Shown in pieces: positions 39,336 to 50,414 of a stretch of 64,000 bases of DNA (positions within the stretch are counted from its first letter, which is position 1; every line of letters begins with the position of its first letter). The notes beneath the pieces are model-generated. The model saw only the letters and a list, made by a program, of their open reading frames with translations. It was not told where the DNA came from and did not search any database. The position numbers and the translations under genes are program-made. The DNA comes from Argentina anserina. Its lineage: Eukaryota > Streptophyta > Magnoliopsida > Rosales > Rosaceae. The stretch spans positions 12,152,001-12,216,000 of the forward strand of contig NC_065876.1 in assembly GCF_933775445.1 (NCBI RefSeq), written 5' to 3'.

Positions 39336-41290
39336 TTGAATTCAAATAGATGATTATGTCCTCACTACTTTTGAGTAGTCAATATTTAATGCCATGGAAT
39401 TTGGGAATTTCTGTTTCCAATCTCATACACTGTTCTAGCACAGAATTTCGCATCCGCTTTAATCAGATGCTCCACGATATAAGACATATCTATCGATAGT
39501 TTCACATACACCATTTGTCCTCCCAAAATAACTGGCCAGCACCACTTATATTATAATTGGGGGGGGGGGGGGGAGGGGGAAGAGGTCACATTTACAAAGG
39601 TCCTGCACAAGTAAAATTGATAGGCTCACCACTAGTCATCCCCGTGTTGCTGTAGAACCCTGAAAATATGATGTAACCAGGAAAATCAATACAATGCATC
39701 CAACATGAAATTGAATAGAGCAACCAATGGGAAAAGGAGAAAGGAGTAAACACTAGACCTGCATAGTGGCGTAAGAATTGTTAAGCTGCAAGGGGATGCA
39801 CAACTGAATGACTGCCAGCATTTCCAGTTGCATCTCAATTACATCTACAGTCTACAGACTTCAATCACATCTACAGACTTAGTATTGGACAATAACACAT
39901 ACATGCATAAGCTTCAAAATCTAAAACCTTTCAACCATTAGCCACTTAAGAAGAAAAAGCTAAGAGTAATCAATGAATTAATTCCCATGTTCCTTGTTCC
40001 TTGAAGAAATTGCAATTGTATGAGCAAGTATCAATCATACACAAGTAATTCATTGTCTACTTGATCAAATGCAAAATTAGAACATATTGAACCTAATATA
40101 TGCATGCGGAGTGCAACATAAGCATTGGAATTATATGGAGAGAGCATCAGTTCAAAACAAAAGCTTTCAAACAGAAAAGGAATAAAGTCAGATCGAGTAG
40201 AGGAATTAAACATATCAAATACCAATAACATGCTATACAGATCAAACGATTTCCAACACCACTTAGCACCTGAACCCGGTCAAGCAATTTATCTTCAAGA
40301 TTTAGTATCAAACTTATGGACAAGCTAAACAAAAATCCACACCACAATTCCTATTCCCTCAACAGGTTTAGGCCCCAGAAATCATATCCCCGCTCTGATA
40401 TGACCAAGTCGGGTAATTGGTTTGATTGAGACGGAAACTGGAGAGGGAGTGGCCATTGAGAATTTCAAACCTGGATCTTGAAATTGATTGATAAATTGCT
40501 ACAATCAACGAATAGAAATGAAGAAATTGGCGGCAAACAGTAGATGTACAAAGAGAACGAAAGTGGTACATGGTAAGCTGTAGATGAAGGTTTGCTCGAT
40601 AAACTGAAGAGAGATTGGGGATTTGGTTGGTAATTACAAATCCGAGTAAATTAGGGTTTAGATGTATGAACAAATGCAAATGCAAATTCATCTTCAAACC
40701 CAAACCCCAGACCCAATTTCATCTTTCTTATCCATTCTCCAATCTTTAGCGTAAAATCGATTTGTTGCCGGCTCAAATGGATCAATACAGCTTCAGTGAG
40801 CCGAGAGAGAATGGGACGCGGCTGCCTAACGCGCGTTGGATGACAAGTAATAAACAATGACGAAAATGGCGGGACCAGGGCTCTGCGCTAATCATGGACT
40901 GCCACGTAATACGTCAAAATAGGAGTGTAGCTGGGTAACGGTGCATTATAGACAACGCCATAAATTTTGTGTCAACACTAAGTTATGTTACAGAGGATAT
41001 CAAATTATCACATAATCATTGTCTAAGAAAAATAGTTAAAGAAGTTATCTAGTAACGTTTATATTAACACATCTCCTTAACGAGACATTTCCCGGCGAAA
41101 TCTCCTCTCATTCTTGTCGCCGGACCAGCAGGAGGGGACCCAACCCGGTCAGGTGACAGACTGATATGACCTGCCACATAATCTCCAACTCAAGCACCGC
41201 CGTCAACACAGTCCAAAGTAGCTCACCAGAACAGTAAATACTCAGTGCTCAGACACGTTTTTCCCACATCGGGAATAGGGAATTGTACTT
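39336..41290. other. Intergenic region without a supported gene
   Basis: It contains a poly-G tract (39559-39573). There is also a minus-strand region (about 40370-40860) with gene-like features, including an AAACCCTAA motif and short open frames, but no family match or consistent exon structure. Confidence 0.35.
39559..39580 (+). repeat. Poly-G tract (15 G, then AGGGGGA)
   Basis: An uninterrupted run of 15 G followed by five more G after one A. It could form G-quadruplex structures and is a likely sequencing and assembly trouble spot. Confidence 0.8.
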
Positions 41291-42108
41291 CCTCCAATGT
41301 GCATATAAAGACCCGCCAGAAACCACATAAAAATGTAACGTATTCATAAGTCTTTAACTCTTGAACTTGAATTCTGCATTGAGCTGACACATCGAAATGC
41401 AGGCTACGAGGCGTAGGATCCCCCAAAATTTAGCATCCGCAACATTTGGCGCTAGAAGGAGGGTCCTCGTCAGCACGACTCTTCCAGTTTTGCAATGGTC
41501 ACCCTAAACGAAAATGAGAATCCTCCATCTCCCCCTCCAGAGGGTGACATACTTTCGCTAAGGTTGTTTTCCGATTCGAAAACCACGACAAATAACCGTC
41601 CCAGGTCTCGTTCACCGATCCCACAACGACTCTGGAAATAACACTCCAGGATCTTGTGAAACTTCAGGCTGAGAGAGAGGAGGAGCAGCGAGCCACCCGG
41701 GCTACCCTCGCGCGGATAACAGAGCTTGAAAAGGAGCAATTGCTCTTTTGAACCACTTTTGAGAGTCGTCTGGACACAGACGCGGGTTTGGAAGCCGCAC
41801 AACGGCGACTCCTCACTCTAAGCACATGGATTTCGGCTGCAATAGTAACACTTGGAGCGCTGCTACGACTCGGCCCGGTAGTGCATATCTCCCAACCTTT
41901 GATCTCTGAAATACTAGTTGGATCGCCACTGCCACCGCGGTATATATAGGGGTTGGAACCATGGAATCCCGGGTTAGCCCAAAACTCCAATCAAGAAACA
42001 CTGACGGGGCCATCGGCCGAGCAAGATCTCTAAACCAGGCTCATCCTGCAAATGAGCGACACTTTGAAGGGCATGACCGCGTATGGTAGATGGGATCGAG
42101 GCCCGGAG

Positions 42109-42729
42109 TAGAGGTGGCAAACGGCCGGGCCAGTCCATTTTAAGCGGACCAAAACTGTGCTCGTGTTGTGCTCGGGTCGGCCCATTTATTTATCGTGACG
42201 GGCTCGGACCGGGCCCAGGCCCGTGCCGGCCAAGAAGCGGGTTGGCCCGGCCCATTAGCATTATATGACACAATTAAAATAAAAAATATTATGTACATGG
42301 AATATTTGTTTTATATAACTATTTAGAGTAGTAAAATACATAAAATACTACAACATATTTCATAATCTTATTTCTAAAACGTTACGTATGTCAAAATAAT
42401 GACGTTTTCTTCAGTACTTTGATAATATTTGTGAAATATTGTAGTTAAAATAATGAAATAATCAAGAGATTTTAATTTAAAAAGTCTAATATTCAAGTCT
42501 AATAATGATAATTATTTAAATATTTATATAAAAAATATAAAATTATGTGTTTAACGAACCCATGAATTTATCGTGCTCGGGCCGTGCCGGGCTAAAAATG
42601 GGCTCGGGCAATGGGCTAAAATATCTTGGCCCGGCCCATTACAATAACAGGCTCGGGACATGTCGGGCCGATTTTTAACGGGTCGGGTCCGGGTCAGACT
42701 CGGGCTTTTAGGCCCATTTGCCATCTCTA
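42109..42729. mobile_element. hAT-type element (621 bp) inside the Tat-like gag
   Basis: Ends TAGAGGTGGCAAACGG and the complement of TAGAGATGGCAAATGG. The 8-bp duplication is GCCCGGAG (42101-42108) and ACCCGGAG (42730-42737), with one mismatch. GC-rich subterminal GGGCCGGGCC motifs surround an AT-rich core. Non-coding. Confidence 0.85.
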
Positions 42730-42769
42730 ACCCGGAGTGTGCCATGCCCGTTGCACGGGGGATATGGTG

Positions 42770-43260
42770 GTCGCTCTAGGCCGTTCACCAAACAAATACA
42801 AGCAGAGCAGCAGCCGGCTGGGGATAAGCCATTTAAATTCACCAAGTACAATGATCGCTCAGACCTGTGGACTCATCTGGAGAATTTCCAGTTTGCTTTC
42901 AACTGTACCAGATACACGGACGCCATGACATGTCATACTTTCCAGGAAACCCTCACGGATGAAGCCTTAAGTAGGTTCTTGAACCTCCCATAAGACTCGG
43001 TGGACAGTCTGGGGCAGCTCACCAATAAGTTTTATAACCGGTTTACCCTCCGGACCAGTATGTGTTCAAGGAAAGCTGAGTTTATTACCTGGGAATGGTC
43101 TCCCCGTGAAGCAAATCGTGCTGCTCATACAGTAGCCACGCTTGCCAATTCGAAGGTGGGTCTTAACAGATGGGTGGAAACACTACCACCTTCTTTAGTT
43201 GATGTTCTTCGCAGTGATGGTTTGCTGGGCCCGCCGGTGATGGAGGAGGGAGCAGAGTAG
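42770..43260 (+). pseudogene. Tat-like gag fragment fused to a LINE RNase H tail
   Basis: The plus-strand frame encodes a gag core (FKFTKYNDRSDLWTHLENFQ, YTDAMTCHTFQETL, DEALSRFLNLP) with a stop at 42991-42993. The same frame reopens at 43000 (DSLGQLTNKFYNRFTLRTSM). At about 43065 it runs without a break into an RNase H-like tail of plant LINE type (WSPREANRAAHTVATLA, RWVETLPPSLVDVL), ending at 43260. The join looks like an insertion junction, not a real gene fusion. Confidence 0.65.
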
Positions 43261-43433
43261 GTCTGCTCTCTGTTTTTTTTTTTTTTGTGATGGAACTTCT
43301 CAGACTTGGTCTCTTTCTTTTCTTGTTTGAGCTGTTAGTTTAGTTCTTTTACTCTACTTGTTATTTTACTGGGCTAGTCCCTCTTTTGGGTCTGCCTTCT
43401 TTTTAATGGAATCTGCATTATCCAAAAAAAAAA
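43065..43433 (+). mobile_element. 5'-truncated LINE insertion with poly-A end
   Basis: The RNase H C-terminal tail is followed by a T-rich 3' untranslated region (a run of about 14 T at 43274) and TTTAATGGAATCTGCATTATCC, then ten A. This is the typical end of plant L1-type LINEs. No clear target duplication was found, because the left junction lies within gag and could not be fixed to the base. Confidence 0.6.
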
Positions 43434-44094
43434 CCTTAAAGTATGCTTAATATCATTCGATGACTAAAAGTTATACTGTTTTTGGATTATCCGGGAATTA
43501 GTCAATAAAATGTCAAACAAGGTCAACATAGTCAACTCCTAGTCAAACCAAGAATGAGTTGGTCAACAGAAAGTTAAAGGTTAACTTTCCTGGTCAAACT
43601 TGGAAAGAAGGTTGAGTCATTAATCTACGAGTTTCGGATTTGAGATTGACTCTTATACATTTCGTTAGAATTCAGAAATGAAGCTATACGAGTTGCTTGA
43701 TACTTGGAGCAGCAATAGGATTGGAGCGAGAGCGGGAGCATACATTTTAAATTCGGGAATTCTGCACATCATTCCAAGTAGAGGAGCTAACCGTCTCATG
43801 TTGGTTTGGCCATATATATATAATTCATTGTCTAGTTCTCGAAATATTATGTTATTGAAATATTTATTGATACATTAAATGCTTGTGAAAACCCGAGACT
43901 ATGCACTTTTTTAAGTTATGATTGTACGAGTGTTATAGACCTGAGAGTAATGGAGTTCTGGGATACCGGTCCAGAACTCCTTAGTAGGACAACTGGGGTC
44001 GTTCGACCCTTATCCGACCCAGAATATGAGATCTCCGCTGGGGCATAGGCCATCACCTCCCCTCCCCCCCCAGAAATCTTGGTGTGTCTTAAAA
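43434..44094. other. Intergenic spacer
   Basis: It contains scattered GTCAAC/GGTCAA motifs (about 43500-43600), perhaps remains of a decayed repeat, and a short C-rich tract near 44060-44070. No gene supported. Confidence 0.35.
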
Positions 44095-45285
44095 TGTTAC
44101 TCACAAGCGCACGAATTTATTGCACACAGAAATGCAAGAGCGAGGTTGAACATACAGAGAATGTATGATATTAGGATAAGCTAATCAAATCTAAATTAAT
44201 TTAACACTAACCTAGTTGAATAAAAGTTGGTTGTGATGTAGCTAAAATTAAGACAAAATAAAGAGATAAAGATTACCTTGATGACGAAGTAACTAAGGTA
44301 TTGGAATCTCTATATATTATCCACTAATTCCCAATTAGGAGTAGCAATCTAGAAATCTCAAGATTTAACAATGAAGCACACATGAATTAATTTTAATGTA
44401 GACTCTTCTTCACTTCTTAATTATGAACACCAAAGCATCACTTGTACACAAACTTATTGAAATTATAAAAGATCAAAGTGTTTGCCAAGCATCAGATGTG
44501 AAACAATCTCATTTGAATGACAAGAGATCATAGGATTTCATATTAATATGATATAAAACCAAGCATGGATTAATAAAAGTGACTTCCAAACTACCAAAAA
44601 TGCATGACATTAGAGGTGAAAAGAACAAAGATTTTATTAATGCATATTGAAGCAAGAGTCATAGGTATGGAATATGTGATTATGAGAATCACTGGATAAA
44701 TGAATAAAACTTATTTCATAATATGGTTTATTCCTTAACCTTAGTTAAAGAAATTTAGCAATGCATAATACAAACTAAAAACATGCTCAAAACTATAAAA
44801 TGCAATATAGGAAAATAGCTAAGGAAAGGGAAGAACAAAGAGCAACAATGTGTCTCTCAAATTCTCATCTCTCCAGGCTCTCTTATTCTCTTGAAACAAC
44901 ATCTATTTATAGGCAAACTTCATCTTCATTCTAGCTTCATCTCCATGTGAATGTGATTTTTCTTCCGTCCAAAATCTCAAGCTTGATGGACATGCTAGTA
45001 TTCACACATAAATGCTTCCACACGTGTTTTCTCCATCAATTCATTTTGTCTTTGAAATCATTTGCTTCTCTCATTTTTTATGCACAAGAAGTACGTACAA
45101 AATCTTTGAATGGATGAAAGAGTAGGCTCCTAGATTCATGCAAGCTTGTTTCATGCAACATTTCTCTATGCAAATTTGGTGATTTCTCATGCATCTTTCC
45201 ATTTGCATCAATCTCATGTACATACCTATGAATCAAATGGCAAAAGTGAATTCAATAATTGATGCCAAGGTGAATGGTTTCAACA
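44095..45285 (-). mobile_element. Solo LTR (1191 bp)
   Basis: Plus-strand ends are TGTTACTCAC and GGTTTCAACA (TG...CA). The flanks are TAAAA (44090-44094) and TAACA (45286-45290), a 5-bp duplication with one mismatch. The minus strand has CTATAAATAG near 44912, a good TATA box, giving minus orientation. There is no internal domain beside it, so it is a product of LTR-LTR recombination. Confidence 0.6.
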
Positions 45286-45512
45286 TAACACAATTAATAC
45301 AATGGAAAAGCACAATGGCGGATCCAGGATTTGAATGTTACATGGGCTAATTTAGACAAACAAAAAAAATTTGCTTGACGATATTAAACTTCACTGAATC
45401 ACTAGCCAGAGGCAGTTAAACAAACTATTCATATCAATTAAACCTAAATATTCCCGGATACCTATACAACAGCCGAATAATGTCAAGCTCACAAGTCATT
45501 TATTGTCTAATT

Positions 45513-46204
45513 CTACATAGCACAGAAGCTTGCATTGACGACCGATTCCCGCTTCAGAAGCGGAAGCGGGAGTGGATGCGCGGGGAAGCGCGATTCCAAA
45601 AAAAGAGGGTTTGGGAGCGCGGCGGAAGCGTTGGCTTCCAAATTGGAAACGTGATTCCTTCCCTTCCTCTATTTCATCAATCAATGTCTTGAGTCTTTTC
45701 TTGTCGTCTCATATTCTTTCAATTTCTTCAAGCGGTTAAAGATGAATAGTAACAATTGATCTAATGTGTCAGAGAAAAGAGAAAGAGCTGGGGAGAGATA
45801 TGAAGAAAATATTGATGAGACAGAGATAAGACATACCTTTTTTTTATTCAATTTCATCTAGTGATGTCTCTTTGACTTGCACGTGGCCAATACCTTCACA
45901 CTATACTAGACCGTTTTTTGTTTGAATTTTGAAAGGAAGCTTTAATATTGGTATAACCAAGGATAATCATGGTTTATAAAAGAAGTTATTAATAGTTATC
46001 AAGTTATTTTAAAAGTGGATAAAATAATTAAAAAATAAAAGATAAAAATAGTATATAATATATATTTATTATTCTAACGCTTCCAAAACGCACCCGCTTC
46101 CTTAATTTTGTTTTTAAAATCGCTTCCGCGTTTCCAAACATTTCGCTTCCACGTTTCCAAACATTTCGCTTCCACGTACCCGCACCCGATTCCATGCATC
46201 GTAG
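45513..46204. mobile_element. hAT-type element (692 bp) with CGCTTCC-rich ends
   Basis: A perfect 8-bp duplication, GTCTAATT, lies at 45505-45512 and 46205-46212. Ends are CTACATAGCA and the complement of CTACGATGCA. Subterminal regions are packed with GAAGCG/CGCTTCC motifs in opposite orientation at the two ends. Short open frames inside (45480-45692) are not considered genes. Confidence 0.8.
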
Positions 46205-46378
46205 GTCTAATTAGACCAAGTTATATAACATGGTGAAGAATCTATGCAACCAAGATTGATCTAAAGAAGTTAATCTAGATTGAAACATGGTGAGTGATTG
46301 TCCTAAGACTCTTAATCAAACACAAGTATATGATGCTCTTTATATTTTCACTCAAAATACACAAGTAACCTTGGGGCT

Positions 46379-47216
46379 ATACTTTGGTGGCATTATCCAT
46401 TTATAATTAAAAAAAAAGCTCTCTCTTGCCACTCCAGCAAAGCCTAGGTGCTAAATTCCTTCAAGTTTGTCTTGTCCGGCAGCGCCTGGAAGCGTGGTCG
46501 GGCCGCTGGTCTTACTGTAGTCGCATGGTTTTCTTACGGACAAGATTCCTTTAATTTTTTATCAACCCCATGGAGTCTCTCCTTGAAGGTTTCGTCGAGG
46601 GTTTGAGGGCTGGATTTGGGATGGGATTTGGCAAGGGTGGCGTGCTTGGTGGTCGGCTATCGACTCTCCTTAGATTCCTCCTTGTGCAGCGGCGCCATTG
46701 ACTGCAATCGCTGGTGTTGTTGCCAAGACCACTTCTTTGGGTTTTTGTTTTTCTCTGTAGGGACCTGGCTTGCGGCGACATGGCTTGGTGTGGTGGGTGC
46801 AACTGTTGGTGGTTGTGCTTACTTGTTGGTTAACGATGGCATGCCTTAGACGGAGGTCTGCCAATCGGGAGCACGATAAAAGATGGTGGAACTGAGTTGA
46901 CCTAGCTTTTGGGCCCAAGAGGACTCTTTTTGAGTTGGGCACCCTTCGTTTACTATCGTGGGCTGTGTTGTTAGGCCTATTACTTTTAGTCTATTTTATA
47001 TTATTAGTTTTAGTTTATTCTATATTTCTATGTATCTATCATATCATAGGCTTGCTTAGTATGATATGAGTTTATTATCAAAATAGTTTTATGCCGCATA
47101 CTAGTTTTGAGTTTAGGCTCATAACTTCTTATTTGGTGTCATTATCAACAGATTGATATGTAATGGTTATTCAGACTACATAAATATATAAACACTAATG
47201 GTTTCTCATTAAAAAA
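46379..47216 (+). mobile_element. Retroposed sequence (838 bp) with a 16-bp target duplication and poly-A end
   Basis: AAGTAACCTTGGGGCT occurs at 46363-46378 and 47217-47232, directly flanking a segment that ends in poly-A. A long duplication plus poly-A tail is the signature of LINE-mediated insertion. The body has no recognised coding sequence. An internal run of nine A near 46410 may mark a composite or earlier insertion. It could be a 5'-truncated LINE 3' end or a processed transcript. Confidence 0.65.
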
Positions 47217-47605
47217 AAGTAACCTTGGGGCTTGGTATCCTGAAGTTATAATTATGAAGACTTTGTATCTTATGGTCCCATTTTGAATGCTACAAATTTC
47301 ATAAATCTAAAAATGCAGCATTTTTCAACATAAGAGGCAAAAATGAGGAAACATTTACACAAATGATTGAGTACTAAGTTGTACAACAATAGCAATGACA
47401 CGGAAGAGTACAATCACTAGACAAATACCTAAGGCTGGCATTTTTCGACCGAACGAAACCAACCAATTGCCTACCAATCGAACCAACATATGTCGGTAGA
47501 GGAGGGTTCGGTTACCGAAGCTGTCGGTATGGTACAACTGAACCAAGTAAGAAAATGTGGTACGGTAGTGATATAGAATTTCGTAGAAGATGGTAATACC
47601 GTACC

Positions 47606-49590
47606 TAAGGGTGGGCATAAAACCCGAAATAAAAAATAAAACCGGTCAAATCGGACCGAACTGGCCCGGTCGGTCCGGGCTTTTAGAGTTTTTTTACAAT
47701 GTTATGGCGGTCCAGGCCGGGCTTTGTTTGAGTCGGGCCGGGCTCGGGCCTTCACAATTTTAAGTCAAAAAGCCCGATTGAGCCCGGGTGTATACGTGTA
47801 GTCTATTTATAGGTTAATTTTAGGGTTGTATATTTCTATCCTAGTATCACTCACAGTTGATTATATCCAAAAAAAACCCTCAGAAACCCCCAAACGGCAT
47901 CGCGCCGCTCTCTTTCAATCTTTCATAACTTTCAAAGTTTCAATCTTTCATTTTCTCTTTCAAATCGCGCTACTCTACCCACTTACCCAGTGTCCACTCA
48001 ATGATTCAACAATGAATCTCTGAAACTGAAAGTAGGCACAACGATTTGCCCAATTCTTATTATCGTCAATTTGCCATTTTGCCCAGAGATTACGAGAACG
48101 TCGAGAAGTTGAGAAGGTAAGCTCAAATGCTTAATGAATCTCTGCTTTATATCTTGAATTCAATGAGATTACTTCCACCTGATGTATGTTTGATGTAGAA
48201 GTGTAGAACTTGAAACTAAACATTATACGTATTCACTCTACTTCAGTGCTTCACTTTGATTTCGATTTGATTGAAAGTTTGAAACTGAAACAAATTGAAA
48301 CATTATCAACTTGATTGTACTATGCTTCATTTTCAATTTGATTCAATAGACAATAAGTTTTGTTCTTGATTTTTCGAATACAGAAGTACAGAATTACTGA
48401 ACTAGAATATATGTATAATCGTATGCATAGTGTGATTCTGTGAATATGTATGATATGTGTAGTAAGTTTAAACAAACTATTAGTCTTGACACTCTTGAGT
48501 TTCTGTGATCATCAGTTGTATTACTTGTATGTTTCATCATTTGAAACACCACTTTGTGTCTTTGAGTCTTTGACATGTTACTTTATGGTTTAAGGAAATT
48601 AATGGTGTTACTAGGTCAAACAAATTAGATAATGGTCCTCTAGTTCTAACTTCTAAGGTTGCTGAAGTTGATCACAGAACGAATATTAGAATTTAGAAAT
48701 GAAAGCTAAAACAACTATGGTCAATTAGATAGGGATAACGAGTGTTCAGTAATCATGCAGTAATATATTGTGTTCCTAGAATCCTAGTTATAAAACAGTT
48801 TACTTGCAAATAAAAGTCAGGATTCAAGAACTTATCATGCCAGCTGAAATGACTTCAACAAAGTGCTTCTAGCATTTAGTTTGATGTTTAATTTGTTGTT
48901 TGAGTGTTTGTTGAATTTATAGGGAAAAGATGAACAATGGAGCAGAGGCAGAGAGGGCTGAGAGGCTGTAGGGGAATGAGAAAGTGAGAGGAGCTACCCA
49001 TGAATTGCCTACTATTCAAGTGTTTAAATTTCTTTGTCATTTTTGATTTATGTTGAACTCAATGAACTATTGATTATTGAAGTGTTATTTTTGTTAGACA
49101 TTTAGGTTGTTGGGTGTAATGGTTTACACCTAGTATATGTTTAACTCAGACTCTTGCTCTCTTAGTCTTAGTCTCTTAGAAGTTAGAACATAAACTTGAG
49201 CAGTTGAGCTATTTGTTATTTTGAAATTTTGCTTGATGGTTATTTTTTTCAGTGGACACTTGAACCTATTTGATTGTCATCTACCAATGTGCCATTGTTT
49301 AATGAGTTCATCAATTCATTGTGTTTATTTGATGCTGCATAATTGCATAATGGACTGCTTGCACAGTTGCATTGGAATTTCTGGAAAAACACGATGAACT
49401 GATGAAGACATGCTTTTTTGGAGAAACAGTACTGTTTTGGGCCCGTTTTGGACCGCCGGCCCGGCCCGACTCAATCCGGTCCCAACCGGTTCCTCCATTT
49501 TTTTTCCAAAACCCGGCCAGGAAAAAGAGCCACTGGTCCGGTCTCGGGTTCAGGAAAAAAATGGCCGGTTCCGGCCTGAGCCCACCCTTA
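47606..49590. mobile_element. Inner hAT-type element (1985 bp) nested in the outer one
   Basis: A perfect 8-bp duplication, ACCGTACC, lies at 47598-47605 and 49591-49598. Ends are TAAGGGTGGGC and its complement. Subterminal GGCCGGGC motifs flank an interior with a leader-like and intron-like texture but no transposase frame. Probably an internal-deletion derivative. Confidence 0.85.
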
Positions 49591-49663
49591 ACCGTACCGT
49601 ACCGTACCGAATTCAGTATAAATACATATAATTTCAACCCAATTGCAAAATGTGTTATGAGTT

Positions 49664-49745
49664 GCTAGAGGCAAGAGTCGAAACCTTGACCTCTAACATG
49701 CTGAACATTGCCTCAAACCACTACACCACGTGTTCTCCTTGTTAC
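49664..49745 (-). mobile_element. tRNA-derived SINE fragment
   Basis: On the minus strand, TGGTGTAGTGGTTTGAGG (49711-49728) matches a pol III A box. GGTTTCGACTC (49675-49685) matches a B box at a normal spacing of about 30 bp. No full tRNA fold is present and no poly-A or target duplication was fixed. It lies in the right arm of the outer hAT element. Confidence 0.5.
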
Positions 49746-50414
49746 TTATTGAACAAAACCTATTTTATCTAACGTTTTGGCAATTTGTCTCCTTCAATTA
49801 ATATAACATTGACGTTCCTTCTTCTCCTTCATTCAACTTCGTAGAATCCCAGATCAAGTTTTTGATAACAAAGCTTCTATTCATCTCCTCCTCGACTCCT
49901 TCCATCCAATGAATCGAAGAATCTATCCAGGCATTCAATTTCTAGTTCTTTACTCCTTGAATCTATGTTATCATTTCTTGTATTTTCCAAATCTCTTTGC
50001 TAAGGTTTTAAAGGAGTTGGTCTTCGTTTTGGCTTGATAAACTATATGACTTGGAATCGGATTTTTCTGTGCAAGCAGTTAACTGATCCTCAGAAACCGA
50101 AATTGGAGCTGAAGGGGTAGAAGACCCTATTGGTAGCCTGCCAGCATCATCTTATGAGAGCTGTTTACTGATAAAGTCTATAACCTCTTAAATCCTCTTG
50201 ATGTTATTATCCCTCTTCAAGGATGAAGAGCTCCATCAATTTTGGTCGGTAACCGAACGTTACCAGCCGAGAATTCCGGTTGCCGATTGAGTCGGTACAG
50301 TAGGACTTTGGCTTGGCAATGGTTTTAAAATCCCCATTACCGATAGAAGTCAGTCGGTAGACGGTTGGGGCAAAAAGTGATCGGTTTTCTACCGAACCCA
50401 GCCCTACAAATACC

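Larger units (their letters stand above)
41291..43433 (+). mobile_element. Tat-like Gypsy remnant: LTR end, primer-binding site and gag fragments
   Basis: A probable LTR end (TATAAAG at 41304-41310, terminus CAACA at 41444) is followed by TGGCGCTAGAAGGAGGG at 41447-41463, a Tat-type primer-binding site. Gag fragments follow (41487-42108 with frameshifts, then from 42770). They are interrupted by a hAT at 42109-42729 and terminated by a LINE fragment. No pol of this element is present. The 5' limit of the LTR is not resolved. Confidence 0.65.
47430..50406. mobile_element. Outer hAT-type element (2977 bp) hosting a nested hAT and a SINE fragment
   Basis: A perfect 8-bp duplication, CAAATACC, lies at 47422-47429 and 50407-50414. 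Ends are TAAGGCTGG and the complement of TAGGGCTGG. Both ends carry many CGGTA/TACCG motifs in opposite orientation. Without the nested element at 47606-49590 it is about 1 kb. Confidence 0.85.

Noticed and set aside
40368..40857. Minus-strand frames, one ending LNQTNYPTWSYQ, reminiscent of a Copia gag start
   Set aside because: Only about 15 residues resemble gag, a frameshift is needed, and no primer site, LTR or further Copia domain is nearby.
45480..45692. Overlapping ORFs on both strands
   Set aside because: They fall in the GAAGCG-rich subterminal repeats of a hAT element with a perfect 8-bp duplication.
46551..46942. Three ORFs of 77-90 codons on both strands
   Set aside because: They lie inside a retroposed segment and show no recognised domain; GC-rich composition explains the open frames.
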